Origin: Molanna angustata
Lineage: Eukaryota; Arthropoda; Insecta; Trichoptera; Molannidae
Reading direction: 5' to 3'
Assembly (NCBI GenBank): GCA_963576475.1
Contig: OY754979.1
Location: 26,516,034 to 26,580,033 of the forward strand
DNA length: 64,000 nucleotides
Shown: one piece after another, positions 11,219 through 21,492 of the stretch
Numbering within the stretch: the stretch's first letter is position 1
Layout of the letters: every line of letters begins with the position of its first letter
Made by a program: the position numbers and the translations under genes
Notes under the pieces: model-generated
Database searches by the model: none
What the model was told of the DNA's origin: nothing
Seen by the model: only the letters and a program-made list of their open reading frames with translations

Positions 11219-11916
11219 TTAAGGGGGGGTACTGCTGTCAACGAACCTATTTTTCAATTTGATATACCATCATTATTTCTTATCAAATCGTTTGGAAAAA
11301 AATAATTAGGTAGGTAGTTTGGGTATTAATAAAGAAAAATATATCTTTACTTTTTGATAATGTTCTGTATAAATTCTTGTAGAAATATAATGGCATACCC
11401 CGATTTTCAACGTTTATCTTATATTTTTAATATAATATAAGGCGTAGATCAACATATTTTTTTTTAAATTATAGAAGCCAAAAATTTCTAGAAAAATATG
11501 ATGTGATGTTGCATTAATGCTTCAGGATTAGTGAATAAACATACAAAAAACATTTATTTTCCATTCAGCGCCATTGCGAAATAAAAGTTTTTTTGGTTAT
11601 TAACTTAACCTGATGCATTAATGCAAAGTTACATCGTATTTTTCCAGATATTTTGATCTTCTTTAATTTATAAAAAAAATATAATGCTCTACACCTTAAA
11701 GTTTTTTAGAAATTTAAGATAAATGTTAAAAATCGGGGTATGCTTATTATTTTCCTACAAGAATATATACAGAACGGAATTTAAAAGTTAATGTATATTT
11801 ATCTTTATAAATATCCAAACTTACTAGGTTATTTTTTTCAAAATGATTAGTTTTGTAGTAATGATGCAAATTCAAATTGAAAAAATAGGTACGTTGGCAG
11901 CAGTCACCCACTTGAG
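11219..11916. mobile_element. TTAA-flanked palindromic MITE, copy 1
   Basis: The left end, TTAA then GGGGGGGTACTGCTGTCAAC, is the inverse of the right end, GTTGGCAGCAGTCACCCACTT followed by GA. Pairing continues inward for most of the 0.7 kb (AACCTATTTTTCAATTTG; GGCATACCCCGATTTT; ATGATGTGATGTTGCATTAA), with the hinge near 11550-11600. TTAA target duplication is typical of piggyBac-type elements and a few other superfamilies. No transposase is present. Copy 2 lies at 18355-19009. Confidence 0.8.
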
Positions 11917-12484
11917 TTTTTCGATTAAAAAATTTACATGATCCACAGATAAATAATCTATAGACATGACATAAACAAAATTTCAGCTTGCGTTGGTAGC
12001 AATGACGTGAAGTTAGTGATGTGGGGAATCTCTAAGTGTATGTATAATATTATTCAACTACGCGATGAATCTAGTATTTTGGTAATCAAGTGTGATATTA
12101 CGTCTAATTCAGTACTTTCTTGAACTAAAAAAGGAACGTTCTGGAATTTAAGAATTGAGGTTATTTGAACATAATTTCGTATTCTGTAATCGACGTTGTT
12201 CCTTAGACTAAAATCTACAAAATTAGTGCACCGTAGACTATATTTGCAATTATGAATAGTGATTTTTAGTTATCTTTTTATACACTATTTCAAATCTAGC
12301 ATAATTTATAAAAATAAGACTGATAAAATTCATGGCTAATAAATGACCACTAAACTGTGGTTGAGGGCCATTGATAGTACAAAAGTATTAACATCAATAA
12401 ACACATAATATGTGATAGCTTCAAGAGATTTGCTGGATGATTTAATTAAAATATTATACTCGTTTATACAAACACATATATTAT
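11917..12484. other. No gene; weak similarity to a foldback element
   Basis: Bases 12098-12165 (GTCTAATTCAGTAC, then GGAACGTTCTGG) resemble one arm of the inverted repeat at 17726-17933. Nothing else is recognised. Confidence 0.4.
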
Positions 12485-12560
12485 GTACTTACATGAATTG
12501 TACTTACATGAATTGTACTTACATGAATTGTACTTACATGAATTGTACTTACATGAATTG
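12485..12560. repeat. 15-bp tandem repeat
   Basis: Five units of GTACTTACATGAATT in tandem. It is followed at 12607-12650 by two copies of ACATGTATATACATAATTAA. Confidence 0.9.
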
Positions 12561-12934
12561 GCATTTCTGATATTAGATGTCTATCATCGATAAATATGAA
12601 TTTATTACATGTATATACATAATTAATTACATGTATATACATAATTAATACATACATCATCGGATGTTTTATACCGGAGTCCATGGCAGTGGTTGCACAA
12701 GCAGCTTTGTTCAAATAAATATATGGTTATTTATTTTTATTAGGGTACTTAATTTCAGTAATATAATTTATTTATTTTATTCTATTCATAGAATTATAAT
12801 ATACTATAATTCTATGATTCTATTATATTCGAAAACATAAAAGCTTCTTTACAAAATACAAAATTATACAGTTACACAATTAATCAAAGAAATTATCCAA
12901 TTATGTTTTACGAAATTATATTAATGCACAAGCT

Positions 12935-13310
12935 GTCAGTGACACAGAGAGCTATGGGAAGAAAGATGCTGGGTATTTCAAATAAGGGACAGAATTCAGA
13001 ATAGCATGATAAGAGAAAGATCCAATGTAACCGATGTAGCGGAAAGGGTCGCTGGTCTTAAGTGGAGCTGGGCTGGGCATATTGCCAGATGCCAGGATTC
13101 ACGATTGACCGAAAAGATCGTAGAATGGCGACCGAGAACAAGCCGAAGAGGTGTCGGCAGACCCCAGGTCTGATGACATCAAGAAATGTCCAGGAGGGAG
13201 ATGGATGCAGTGTGCTCAAGACAGGGAGTTGTGGAGGATCAAGGGGGGGGGCCGATTTCCAAGAATGGAAAAGACAGACTGAAGAAGAAGAAGAAGAAAT
13301 TATATAAATA
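12935..13310 (+). pseudogene. RTE-type LINE 3' end, frameshifted
   Basis: Frames pieced across this segment read MERKMLGISLRDRI, then VAERVAGLKWSWAGHIARC, then EWRPRTSRRGVGRP. These are the C-terminal signatures of RTE-type RTs (KMLGI, W.WAGHIAR, GR.GVGRP). At least one frameshift near 13175 breaks the frame before the final RWR.E segment. It ends in a GAAGAAGAAG tail at about 13283-13300. The high GC content against AT-rich flanks fits an insertion. Bases 13239-13248 hold a run of G. Confidence 0.75.
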
Positions 13311-14136
13311 ATTTTACACATTATTCCATGAAGAGAACATTGATCAGGTGAATGGGTTTAAGAAATAATATTTAGGGTATGATAAGGAAACTGAGAATTG
13401 AACTGAGGGATAAAAAAACAGCGTTGAATAAATTGAATGTTTTCGCGTGATGTTCTAGATGGGCAGTTAAAAGCTATTCTTTCAACGAGATATGTACAAT
13501 ATTATTTACTTTTTTGTTAAGAAAGAGGCAGAGAAAGAGATAAAGAAAGAGAAAGGGAAAGATTTTATTTGTTTTGTTAACAAGTATCAACCGCCTAAAT
13601 TAGTCAAGTGAGTTGTGTTTGATTAGATAGTAATGAATACTCCCAGTTAACAAAATATACACTTATAGAGTCATATTAAATCATTACTTCTCTAATGAAT
13701 TATAAATTATTTGTAAAAAATATATAAAACTCTTGACAAGTTGTGCAAAATAAATTGATAATTCCCAGATGGACAAACTATTACGGTGAAAGAACACTGA
13801 AAGTAATCATACCAAAAATATTTATCTCCCTTCCAAGTGGTATAGATTAATTTGATAAAATATCCTCATTAAATCCATATAAAAACGAGTGGGTTGTGGG
13901 TAACTAAAAACATTTGACTCATTTATAAATAGTAATTAAATAAAAAAAACATGTAGGTATCCCATATTATAACTTACTTGACCTTTTTGTATGGGAAACT
14001 CACTAATAGCCTGTAGGCTAGTGTGATCCCAATTATTAGGATGTAAACTTTTATAAAAATAAAATAAAAATAATAATATTATATGTGTATATAAAATAGA
14101 CACTGCACCTTCCGTACACTGCATAGTGTAGTGTAC
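13311..14136. other. No gene; purine-rich tract
   Basis: AT-rich. Bases 13522-13563 are a purine-only GA-rich stretch. No supportable ORF. Confidence 0.5.
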
Positions 14137-14388
14137 GGAAATAATAAAATAAAATAAAATAAAATAAAATAAAATAAAATAAAATAAAATAAAATAAAAT
14201 AAAATAAAATAAAATAAAATAAAATAAAATAAAATAAAATAAAATAAAATAAAATAAAATAAAATAAAATAAAATAAAATAAAATAAAATAAAATAAAAT
14301 AAAATAAAATAAAATAAAATAAAATAAAATAAAATAAAAAAAATAAAATAAAATAAAATAAAATAAAATAAAATAAAATAAAATAAAA
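14137..14388. repeat. (AAAAT)n pentanucleotide array
   Basis: About 250 bases of AAAAT units with one disturbance near 14336-14343. The long FYFIL-type open frames on the minus strand are translations of the repeat. It might be an expanded LINE or SINE tail, but no element body is visible beside it. Confidence 0.95.
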
Positions 14389-14907
14389 AGAATAAAAGTG
14401 TAAGAAAGAAATAGAAAAACGTGAACAAACATAATTGAAATAAATATTATTAGAGTAGCAAAACCGTTTACTTTTATATTCTTCATGTACGCATAGAGGT
14501 TTAATACATATACTTACAAGCAAATTTACTTAAGTAAGTATTCGATAAGTAGTCATAGCAAAGGTAAAAAAAATTGATGGTATTGAATCTTGGAAGGAGA
14601 CGTACAAAAGCAAAAGAAATCACAACTTATGTCAAAGGACTTTTTCAAAGGCACCTGAAGTAATGTAATATAAATATACTCATTGGAGATTCAGTTTCAT
14701 AAAAAAATATTTTCTATAGATCGAGTTTAAATCCAAGGTTTGGAATATAGAAGAAAGGACGAACCAAAAGACATTGAAAATTAAAAAAATAAAATAGAAC
14801 ACACTATTTTTACACAGATTCGAATTATTACGACCGAACGTTTTCACCGATGTTTCTCGACATTATCAAGGTCTAAATAAAACTAAATTTGACAATATTA
14901 TTAATTT
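14389..14907. other. No feature recognised
   Basis: AT-rich, no supportable ORF. GACCGAACGTTTTCACCG at 14832 resembles no copy elsewhere in the window. Confidence 0.45.
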
Positions 14908-15060
14908 TTTTTTTTTTTTTAAATGAATATGTCCTTGTTTAACAAGTAAATATACATCTTCCTACGTTCCCTTAAATAAGCAAATAAATCGGTCGAGGCA
15001 GGGTTCGAACTCGCGACCACTGGATGACCAGCGCGCTAACCGCTCTGCCACCGACCCATC
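14908..15060 (-). mobile_element. tRNA-derived SINE, second family
   Basis: On the minus strand the head begins GGGTCGGTGGCAGAGCGGTT (A box region) and carries the B box GAGTTCGAACCC at tRNA spacing. A short AT-rich body follows, then a poly(A) tail (the T run at 14910-14925 on the plus strand). The head is unrelated to the SINE at 8857. The compact head-body-A-tail layout and lack of a terminator argue against a functional tRNA gene. Confidence 0.8.
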
Positions 15061-15834
15061 TAATCAAATGTTGTTGCTGTTGTTTTTATTGCTATTAACT
15101 TTATTACTTTTATTTTTTGTTATTAGTTTGTTACTACTTGCTATTATGTTTTACTTTTACTTTTATTTTTGTTGTTAATTTTACTATAACTTTATTATTA
15201 GTTTGTTACTACTTTTGTTAGTTTTTCCATACCTTTGTGTGTAAAGTACAGTATGTCTATGAATAAATTATTATTATTCTACGGAACACTATGTCATTAA
15301 GTATTTTTGTACGAAATATACATTATACATTTGTGATATATGTATTATCTAACAATTGGTCGATTTATCAGGTTTCTGTGAACTACACTTACCAATAAAT
15401 ATTATTATTGATTAGTGTTATCGAATATATTATTGTAATATTATTTGTACACATACCTATAACTCATTTACTTCAATATCAATACTGAAAAAGTAGACAT
15501 GTTGTACACAAAGCAGGGTCAAATTTCAGGTTTATTTCAGAAAAAAGATTTAATACATTTGAAATTATAAAAAAATAATCTCGTAAAGGTACAGTCAAAT
15601 TCTATGGTAAACTACCATATATTTGTAAAATAGATTTTGCAATATGCAATAGAGAAATCTATTGCACTCACACGATCATAGAAAATATGTTATTAATCGC
15701 TATGACAGTATCCCTGACATAAAAACTTTGGCCGCCGAAGCCATAGCATATTATGGCGTCCCACTCAGACGCATGTCGTTTGTATTCTATGGTCTTAATT
15801 TTCTCTATTGCGAAATTATATCCATAATTGTGAG
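15061..15834. other. T-rich stretch, possible LINE 3' UTR
   Basis: Bases 15061-15285 are unusually T-rich and end GTCTATGAATAAATTATTATTATTC without its final bases matching any other copy, which resembles a LINE 3' terminus. A short inverted pair (AATAGAGAAAT at 15649; ATTTTCTCTATT at 15796) frames 15649-15810. No gene is supported. Confidence 0.35.
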
Positions 15835-16645
15835 GTGCTGAGCAGAGCCGTGGAAACAAGGCAACTCCTCAAAAGAATCGCCCAACGACGATCCAACTGG
15901 ATTGGCCATAACATGAGGCAGCCGGGTCTGCTCATAACCATCGCGGAGGGAATGGTAGAGGGCAGCAACTATAGAGGCCGACCAAGAAAGAGCTACATGG
16001 ACCATCGAGGGAGATCGCGATCCACTTCCACGCCGGCGACGCTATAGAGCCCATTGGCCCTGTTCACCATCGGACGCAGCCGCAACATCGGACAAACACA
16101 AAATATCCACCATCCATCGGGTTCAACCACTGCCCCCGAGAATCCAACCTCAAACGGCGGGGCAACCGCTCAAGATCGGCAGCCGGGGCAAGCCCCTAGC
16201 ACAACCGATCGAACGGAAGGGCTTGCCCCCGCACCCCTCGGTCCTCGTGTTGGCGTCCGAAGGTTCCGCGGGCTAACACCGGGGGCATCCGACGCAATCA
16301 TCACCTGTCAGATTTGACGTCTAGTTGTCAACACAGGATGTCTGACCCGACGTCTGCACCGGCGGTGTGCCCGAACCACACAACAACATTCGCCACAGTT
16401 TGACGAGTAACTGCCGAGCGACCGTCCTGCTCTTCTCTAAGTACAGAATTGACGAGGGCACAACAGCGTCGGCCGCCCACCCCCGCCTTTACTGCCTAGG
16501 CCCTTAGAGCCGCAACCTAGGCCCAAATGGACCAGGTGATCGACGCCATGTGCTGTAATAGCTACGTGGAGATGAAGAGGCTGACAGAGGACAGGGCGGA
16601 GTAGAGTAGAAGAGAGGCCGCCATAGCTGTTACAAACCAATCCTA
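15835..16645 (+). pseudogene. RTE-type LINE 3' end, split by a GC-rich insert
   Basis: The left part (15835-16008) encodes LLKRIAQRRSNWIGHNMRQ, then LLITIAEGMVEG, then RGRPRKSYMD. The right part (16527-16640) encodes MDQVIDAMCCNSYVEMKRL, then TEDRAE, and after a frameshift REAAIAVTNQS with a stop. In intact family members RPR.SYM is followed directly by .Q(I/V).D...C.SY.EMK.L..DR.EWR, so the halves belong to one ORF. About 515 GC-rich bases separate them. The clade assignment is motif-based. Confidence 0.7.
16009..16526. other. GC-rich insertion inside an RTE-type fragment
   Basis: Sharply higher GC content than the flanks. It carries an 87-codon open frame at 16054-16317 rich in Gly, Pro, Ala and Thr, with no motif I recognise. 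ACATGGACCA at the left edge and AAATGGACCAGG at the right edge share ATGGACCA, which may be a target duplication. The origin is unknown; a piece of another GC-rich element is plausible. Confidence 0.5.
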
Positions 16646-16754
16646 GGATTGAAACTGATAAGAAGACTGTCTTGTTGATAATGTTGATACCTTTTGTTCC
16701 CACGTGATCAATTTGTAGTCATCTTGTGTTTGACGTTTGTTGTTGGGCAGGAAT

Positions 16755-16985
16755 TTTTTTTAATAATGCATACTTAAAAATTTTATCTCTTTTATAATTA
16801 TAATAAATATCCCTACTGACGGTGTTGACTATGTATAATTTATAACATCAGGGTATCGTTTTATTGTTCAAAATAAAGCTATGGTTTGTTCTGTTTGGCA
16901 CCCTCAACGAATCTTCACTTGACTTGTGCTGGGGTGTATTCAGTTGACTGTGTCTGTATATTGAGGGTGTTAATGATTTAACACC
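16755..16985 (+). repeat. Dispersed repeat D, copy 1
   Basis: Shares GTATCGTTTTATTGTTCAAA, then AATAAAGCT, TGTTCTGTTTGGCACC, GAATCTTCACT and TGATTTAACAC with 25290-25445. Both copies lie downstream of RTE-type fragments, so this may be part of a retroelement 3' region. Confidence 0.65.
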
Positions 16986-17638
16986 TCAATAATCACGATT
17001 GGATAATGTCTCTTCATCTATTTGCTTTATGGGAATGCATAATGGAGGCATCGATTCTTTTAACTTACATATATGGTATTCCTCTGTATTATGAAAAATT
17101 ATTTTTTTAAAACATAAAAATTACTTGTATCAAAATTCAATTAGACTTGAATTGCTTAAAAATTTACGTGTGTTTGTTGTTTTCGTCGAGAAAAAATCGG
17201 CATTATAACGATTTTAAGGGAATTAAAATTCTAAAAGCCTTTTAAAAGCTTTTGAAATATATAATATCAGAATTCTGATGTTTTTTTTCCCTTTTGCAAC
17301 GGAAAAATGGTATTGTCTGTTTTGTCAAAATCTTATAAATACAAAAACTCTTTTTTTCCTATAATATTTTAGCAGCTTGCTTGCTGTGACGTTGTATGCG
17401 TCAAATTTTGAATTTGAAATTTTAATCACTTTCTGTAGTTCAATTTTGCTGAAATTTTATATGATATTCCGATGACCATAATCCTACTATTATACTAAAA
17501 CGGATGAAATAACGCATCATACCGAATTATATTTTTCCAAAATTAGAAGAAGACTTTATTCTGTTAGAAAACCACTTTCTGTAGTCCAATTTTGCTGAAA
17601 TTTATATACCTAGGTAATATTCCGATAACAATATCCCG
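16986..17638. other. No gene; short direct repeat
   Basis: The motif CACTTTCTGTAGT, followed by CAATTTTGCTGAAATTT, occurs at 17429 and 17571. No ORF is supported. Confidence 0.45.
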
Positions 17639-17725
17639 TATTCAGTAACTATTGTAACTAAAATAGGAACATACTAAATTTGTAGATTTTAGATTTACGG
17701 TCTTATTTCAGCGTTATAAAATATC

Positions 17726-17933
17726 AACTTGGACTAAATGGAATAGGAACGTACCTAAATGGGCCGGCACGTTCTTAAAAAGTTACTGAATTAGACGTAT
17801 TTGAATAACTATTAAAATGATGAATATTTCATAATTTTCATAATATTATTCATAATACCTACGTCTGATTCAGTAACTTCTTAAGAACGTACCGGCCAAA
17901 ATAGGTACGTTCCTATTCCATTTAGTCCAAGTT
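17726..17933. mobile_element. Foldback element, 74-bp arms
   Basis: AACTTGGACTAAATGGAATA at 17726 is the inverse of TATTCCATTTAGTCCAAGTT ending at 17933. Pairing continues through GGAACGTACCT and GTTACTGAATTAGACGT, leaving a loop of about 59 bases. A further partial arm (CAGTAACTATTG, then AATAGGAACATAC) lies at 17643. Non-coding MITE-like structure. Confidence 0.75.
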
Positions 17934-17991
17934 TATAATAATGATGAATATGATCACATATATTCCACAATTTATTTATTTTACTCCCGAC

Positions 17992-18060
17992 GACCGTTTC
18001 GGCTTATAAGACCATAATCAACTGGACCAGTTGATTATGGCCTTATAAGCCGAAACGGTC
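17992..18060. repeat. Near-perfect palindrome, 69 bp
   Basis: GACCGTTTCGGCTTATAAG at the left pairs with CTTATAAGCCGAAACGGTC at the right, and the inner CCATAATCAACTGG pairs with CCAGTTGATTATGG. There is essentially no loop. It sits at the edge of the RT fragment at 18065-18345. Confidence 0.85.
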
Positions 18061-18064
18061 ATAT

Positions 18065-18345
18065 TCGTCGACTTGCTCGAGCCATTCGTTCTCTACTTTT
18101 ATTTGGCACGCTGTTCTGCTTTCACTCTTCTCAAACACCATAACCTTTGATTTGCTGGCATTCATCCTCAGTCCGTTCTCTATGCATCCTTCATATACTA
18201 TACTTACAGGATACTGTATAGATCTTCCATACTTTCTGCTAACAGAACTTTATCGTCGCCATACATCACATCTCGCACTATAACAGTACTCAATTTCAGG
18301 CCCATGCTTTCATCCTTAAGGGTTCTTATGCAGAAATCAATGTAC
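18065..18345 (-). pseudogene. RTE-type reverse transcriptase core fragment
   Basis: The minus strand encodes IDFCIRTLKDESMGLKLS, then VRDVMYGDDKVLLAESMEDL, then NGLRMNASKSKVMVFEKS. This is the RT palm: MYGDD stands at the Y/F-x-D-D catalytic site, and N..KSKVM matches the following conserved segment. The frame breaks near 18205. Nothing of the endonuclease or C-terminal tail adjoins it on this side. The palindrome at 17992 lies immediately downstream. Confidence 0.75.
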
Positions 18346-18354
18346 AGATGTACA

Positions 18355-19009
18355 GAAAAATATACCATAGCTTTTAAATTATGTTCTGTATATATTCTTC
18401 TGTAAAACTGTATGTTTCCTTCATAAAAAAATAAATAAATAAAATAAATAAATAAATAAATTCTTGCAGGAAAATAATAAGCATACCCCGATTTTTGACA
18501 TTTATCTTAAATTTCGAAAAAACTATAAGGTTAATAATATATTAACCTTATAGTTTTTTTTTTAAATTAAAGAAGAACAAAATATCTGGAAAAATATGAT
18601 GTGACGTTGCATTAATGCATCAGGTTAAGTAAATAAGCCAAAAAAACTTTTATTTCACAATGGCGCTGAATGGAAAATAAATGTTTTTTAGGTTTATTTA
18701 CTAAACCTGAAGCATTAATGCAACATCACATAATATTTTTCTAGATATTTTTGTCTTCTTTAATTTTAAAAAATATATATTCAACTGTGCCTTATAATTT
18801 ATTAAAAATATAAGATAAACGTTAAAAATCGGGGTATGCCATTATTTTTCTACAAGAATTTATACAGAACATTATCAAAAAGTTAAGGTATATTTTTCTT
18901 TATTAATATCCAAACTATCTAAATTATTTTTTTCAGAACGATTTGATTAGAAATAATGATGGTACATCAAATTGAAAAATAGGTACGTTGGCAGCAGTCC
19001 CCCCCTTAA
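18355..19009. mobile_element. TTAA-flanked palindromic MITE, copy 2
   Basis: Collinear with copy 1 (11219-11916) through GCATACCCCGATTTTTGACA, GTGACGTTGCATTAATGCAT and the right end GGTACGTTGGCAGCAGTCCC, then CCCC and TTAA at 19006-19009. The left ~130 bp are missing, so it is truncated there. It carries a short LINE-tail insertion at 18400-18459. Confidence 0.8.
18394..18465 (+). mobile_element. Extremely truncated LINE tail with target duplication
   Basis: Within the MITE, ATTCTT occurs at 18394-18399 and again at 18460-18465. Between them lie about 60 bases absent from copy 1 that end in AAAT repeats, the tail type of the CR1/Jockey-type LINEs here (compare AACTGTATGTAACC at 36523). This is a 5'-truncated insertion of little more than the tail. 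Confidence 0.65.
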
Positions 19010-19104
19010 TACCAATTTACAAAAGCAATACTAACAATAAAAAACAATAAGTGTTTATAAATTTTAGAAATAAAAGTGACCACAAAAAGGGAGAACCAGG
19101 AAAT

Positions 19105-19390
19105 CATCGGCTGGTTTACGTGAAAACTTTATGCGCTTGCGCAACGTTCACCAATTATGCATTTTATTGAGTTCCTTATTAATGCATTTTTTTAAAGTTC
19201 TATATATTTTATTCAAAGACATTATTGTTCTTGAAAATAAGCTGTTTTTACCATTGCCATCTATGAAATAACGAAGAAACTTTTTGTAACGCATTTTATT
19301 GAGAAATTGGTTCGTGAACAATGAAAGCCACAGTTCTTATACACGAGGTAACAATGCTTTCGCATTGATGTCCCTCTGAAATGTGCTAAT
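19105..19390 (+). repeat. Dispersed repeat family A
   Basis: Shares ATCGGCTGGTTTACGTGA, GCGCTTGCGCAACGTTCACC, TGCCATCTATGAAATAACGA and AATGAAAGCCACAGTTCTTA with the reference copy at 53372-53860. Confidence 0.75.
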
Positions 19391-19769
19391 ATAAAAATTA
19401 GATAAAATCATTATATTATAAAATATTAGTGACTAGATGTTAATCAAATCGTGGAGGGCGATCCACGCTTTTTTAGTCTATTTAACTAATCTTAATTAAT
19501 TAGTTTTTTTTTTGTTTTTAAGAAACATATTTTTACCATTTATAGAATCTTTGCTAGTTTTCTTGATTTTTCGTGTGTACTATTAGAATGTATTAACAAA
19601 ACTGTACGTTTCCTAAATAAATGAACAAAATTACATAGAGTTTTTGAAACATGTAATTTAAACAAACTTCAGTAGATCAATTTAACAACAGGGTAAATTT
19701 TTAATATTGTTGGATGGGAATCGGGTTGGTGAAATTTTCTAGTAAAATAAAAAAATATAGATATAAAGT
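19391..19769. other. No gene recognised; flank of the LTR element
   Basis: AT-rich host or older repeat DNA up to the 5' LTR. AAACTGTACGTTTCC at 19599 resembles the LINE-tail motif at 18403. Confidence 0.45.
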
Positions 19770-21472
19770 TGTTGCGTTCGAATTATTTGTATTAATTCTT
19801 ACGCAATAATACCTACTTATAAAATGTTCGCAGTGGGTTTTTATTTTTTTCTTAGGGCAAGATAATAATTTACTGCTCACATTGTGTCGAAATAATTCTT
19901 TCAAAACTATAGAATGCATTTCATTTATATTTTAAAATGTCCAACTGAATAGATCTCCTGATTTATTGCATTTCTATAGTCATGTAACAACTGCAAATCC
20001 ATTAAGCATCATTCTTTCTAAATATATAGCCAACATGTGCATCCTTCTTTGTCTTAAAATGCAACAAAAGAACATACCTAATATTTGAAACGGAAGACAA
20101 CCAATTCACATTTTTTTTACAAGTCTCCAAAACGTCTAGTAATAAGATATATTGCCCGGCCAGGCTGACTTTCTAAACACATGTTGGGTTGGTCTACGCC
20201 AGGGTATTTCATACTTAACACGCCCCAACCAAGATCGTAATTGGTTGTTATCTCGAGGACAAAAAAGGACAAACAATGGTGTCCTTAGGACAGCCTACTC
20301 GTAGTGACCAATGATCGAGGCTCTGACCACCTCCTACAAAATTCGATAGGAAGACGTTTCGAGAGTTGAAGACAGTCAGTAATGAGTCAATCATGAGTCA
20401 GTCATGAGTCGGTAAACTGGAGTCCACCAGTGGAGTCAGTCCACAGACAGATGAATAGTTCTCATCGCCTTGTTCAAAAAAAAAATTAAATTCAGTTTGT
20501 GTAGCAAGTGACGGACGGGCATCTGTGCCTCGGCAGATGTCTCCTACCTGCCTAAGTTAAAAGTATTAAAGACAATTTAAATATACAGCGCACACTATCA
20601 GTGTTATTTTTTTTCGTCTTAATTTTCTTACATTGTTTTAAAAAGTAGACACCATAATTACGACGCGTCGCGACGTCAACATTCACACCACGGGCAGAGC
20701 AATCGAGCGACACAACCGGCGATACCTACTTTCGGATCCCTAGCGCGCCTCTACCTTGCATAGGTATATTTCACGGCCGCTAGACTCCTCATCCAGAGCC
20801 CAGCGACTCCTGCCTTAGAGTCCAGCGCTCCACTGAGACAACTGAATGTCTCTGGACGTCCCGGCGAAGCTTACAGCGACTGCCTCCTCGCCAGTCCAGC
20901 TTCACGGAGCCCCTGCTCCAATCCGACGTCCTCCACGATGTCAGCAACCCCTGCCTGCGAGTCTGCTGCATCCACGACGAGCCAAAGCCGCTCGTATCTC
21001 ATCGCCTCACCACAACACGAGCCAAAGCCGCTCGTCTCTCGCCTCAACATCCTGCCACGCGAGCCAAAGCCGCTTGCACCATCTGCCAAGCCGACGTCGC
21101 TCGACCAGCGCCTCATCTCAGCACCAAACAAAATCACACGCCTTAACACGTATCCACTACACAAAGCCCCGACGTATCAATAACATTTCCTTTTTTTTTT
21201 TTTTTTTACTGCTTTCATTTTTTTGTACTTAGTTTTAAGTTTACTAACCAAGTTTCGTTAATTTTTTTTAATATACATGACCACTGGTCATATTTAAAAT
21301 ACCTATTATGTGTTTTATTCCTCCACAACTCTCACCAACAATTACAAACTGTATTGTGTAAAACAACTTAATACCCTCCTACAATTATTATTATTCTTTT
21401 CTCTCTTAAACATTTTTTTCTTCTTAAATAATTAAAATTAAACTATATAATATTTTTTTTTAAATTACTAAA
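19770..21472 (+). mobile_element. 5' LTR of a young LTR retrotransposon
   Basis: This 1.70-kb block recurs almost unchanged at 23112-24811. By eye the differences are a substitution near 19792, poly(T) length near 21190, and little else, so insertion was recent. The left edge is TGTTGCG preceded by AGT, and the right edge is near ACTAAA. AGT...ACT termini would suit the gypsy group, but the exact end is unresolved. The 3' third (20640-21180) is GC-rich and holds three copies of GAGCCAAAGCCGC. Its Pro/Ser-rich open frames recur in both LTRs and are not convincing genes. A tRNA-Lys-like primer site follows at 21473. Confidence 0.85.
20382..20411 (+). promoter_or_regulatory. Three phased TGAGTCA (AP-1-like) motifs in the LTR
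   Basis: TGAGTCA at 20383 and 20394, and TGAGTCG at 20405, spaced 11 bp apart and so on nearly the same helical face. The motif matches the metazoan AP-1 (Jun/Fos) consensus. The same array is in the 3' LTR (near 23724-23752). An enhancer role is an inference. Confidence 0.4.
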
Positions 21473-21492
21473 TGGCCCCAATCAACGTGGGG
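21473..21492 (+). other. Primer binding site, tRNA-Lys-like
   Basis: Directly after the 5' LTR the sequence is TGGCCCCAATCAACGTGGGG. The known tRNA-Lys primer site of gypsy-type and retroviral elements is TGGCGCCCAACGTGGGGC; the two align with a small indel. It starts with TGG, the complement of a tRNA CCA end. Confidence 0.6.

Noticed and set aside
12485..12560. CRISPR-like array
   Set aside because: The 15-bp units are directly adjacent, without spacers; this is a minisatellite.
13936..14523. Three overlapping Phe-Tyr-Ile-Leu frames of 125-195 codons
   Set aside because: They arise from the AAAAT pentanucleotide array, which is open in several frames.
14990..15060. Minus-strand tRNA gene
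   Set aside because: The head leads into a short body and poly(A) tract, the layout of a SINE.
20846..21232. Ser/Pro/Arg-rich ORF of 128 codons, repeated at 24188-24571
   Set aside because: It lies inside an LTR, overlaps open frames on the other strand, and differs in length between the two LTRs only by a poly(T) run. Better explained by GC-rich composition.
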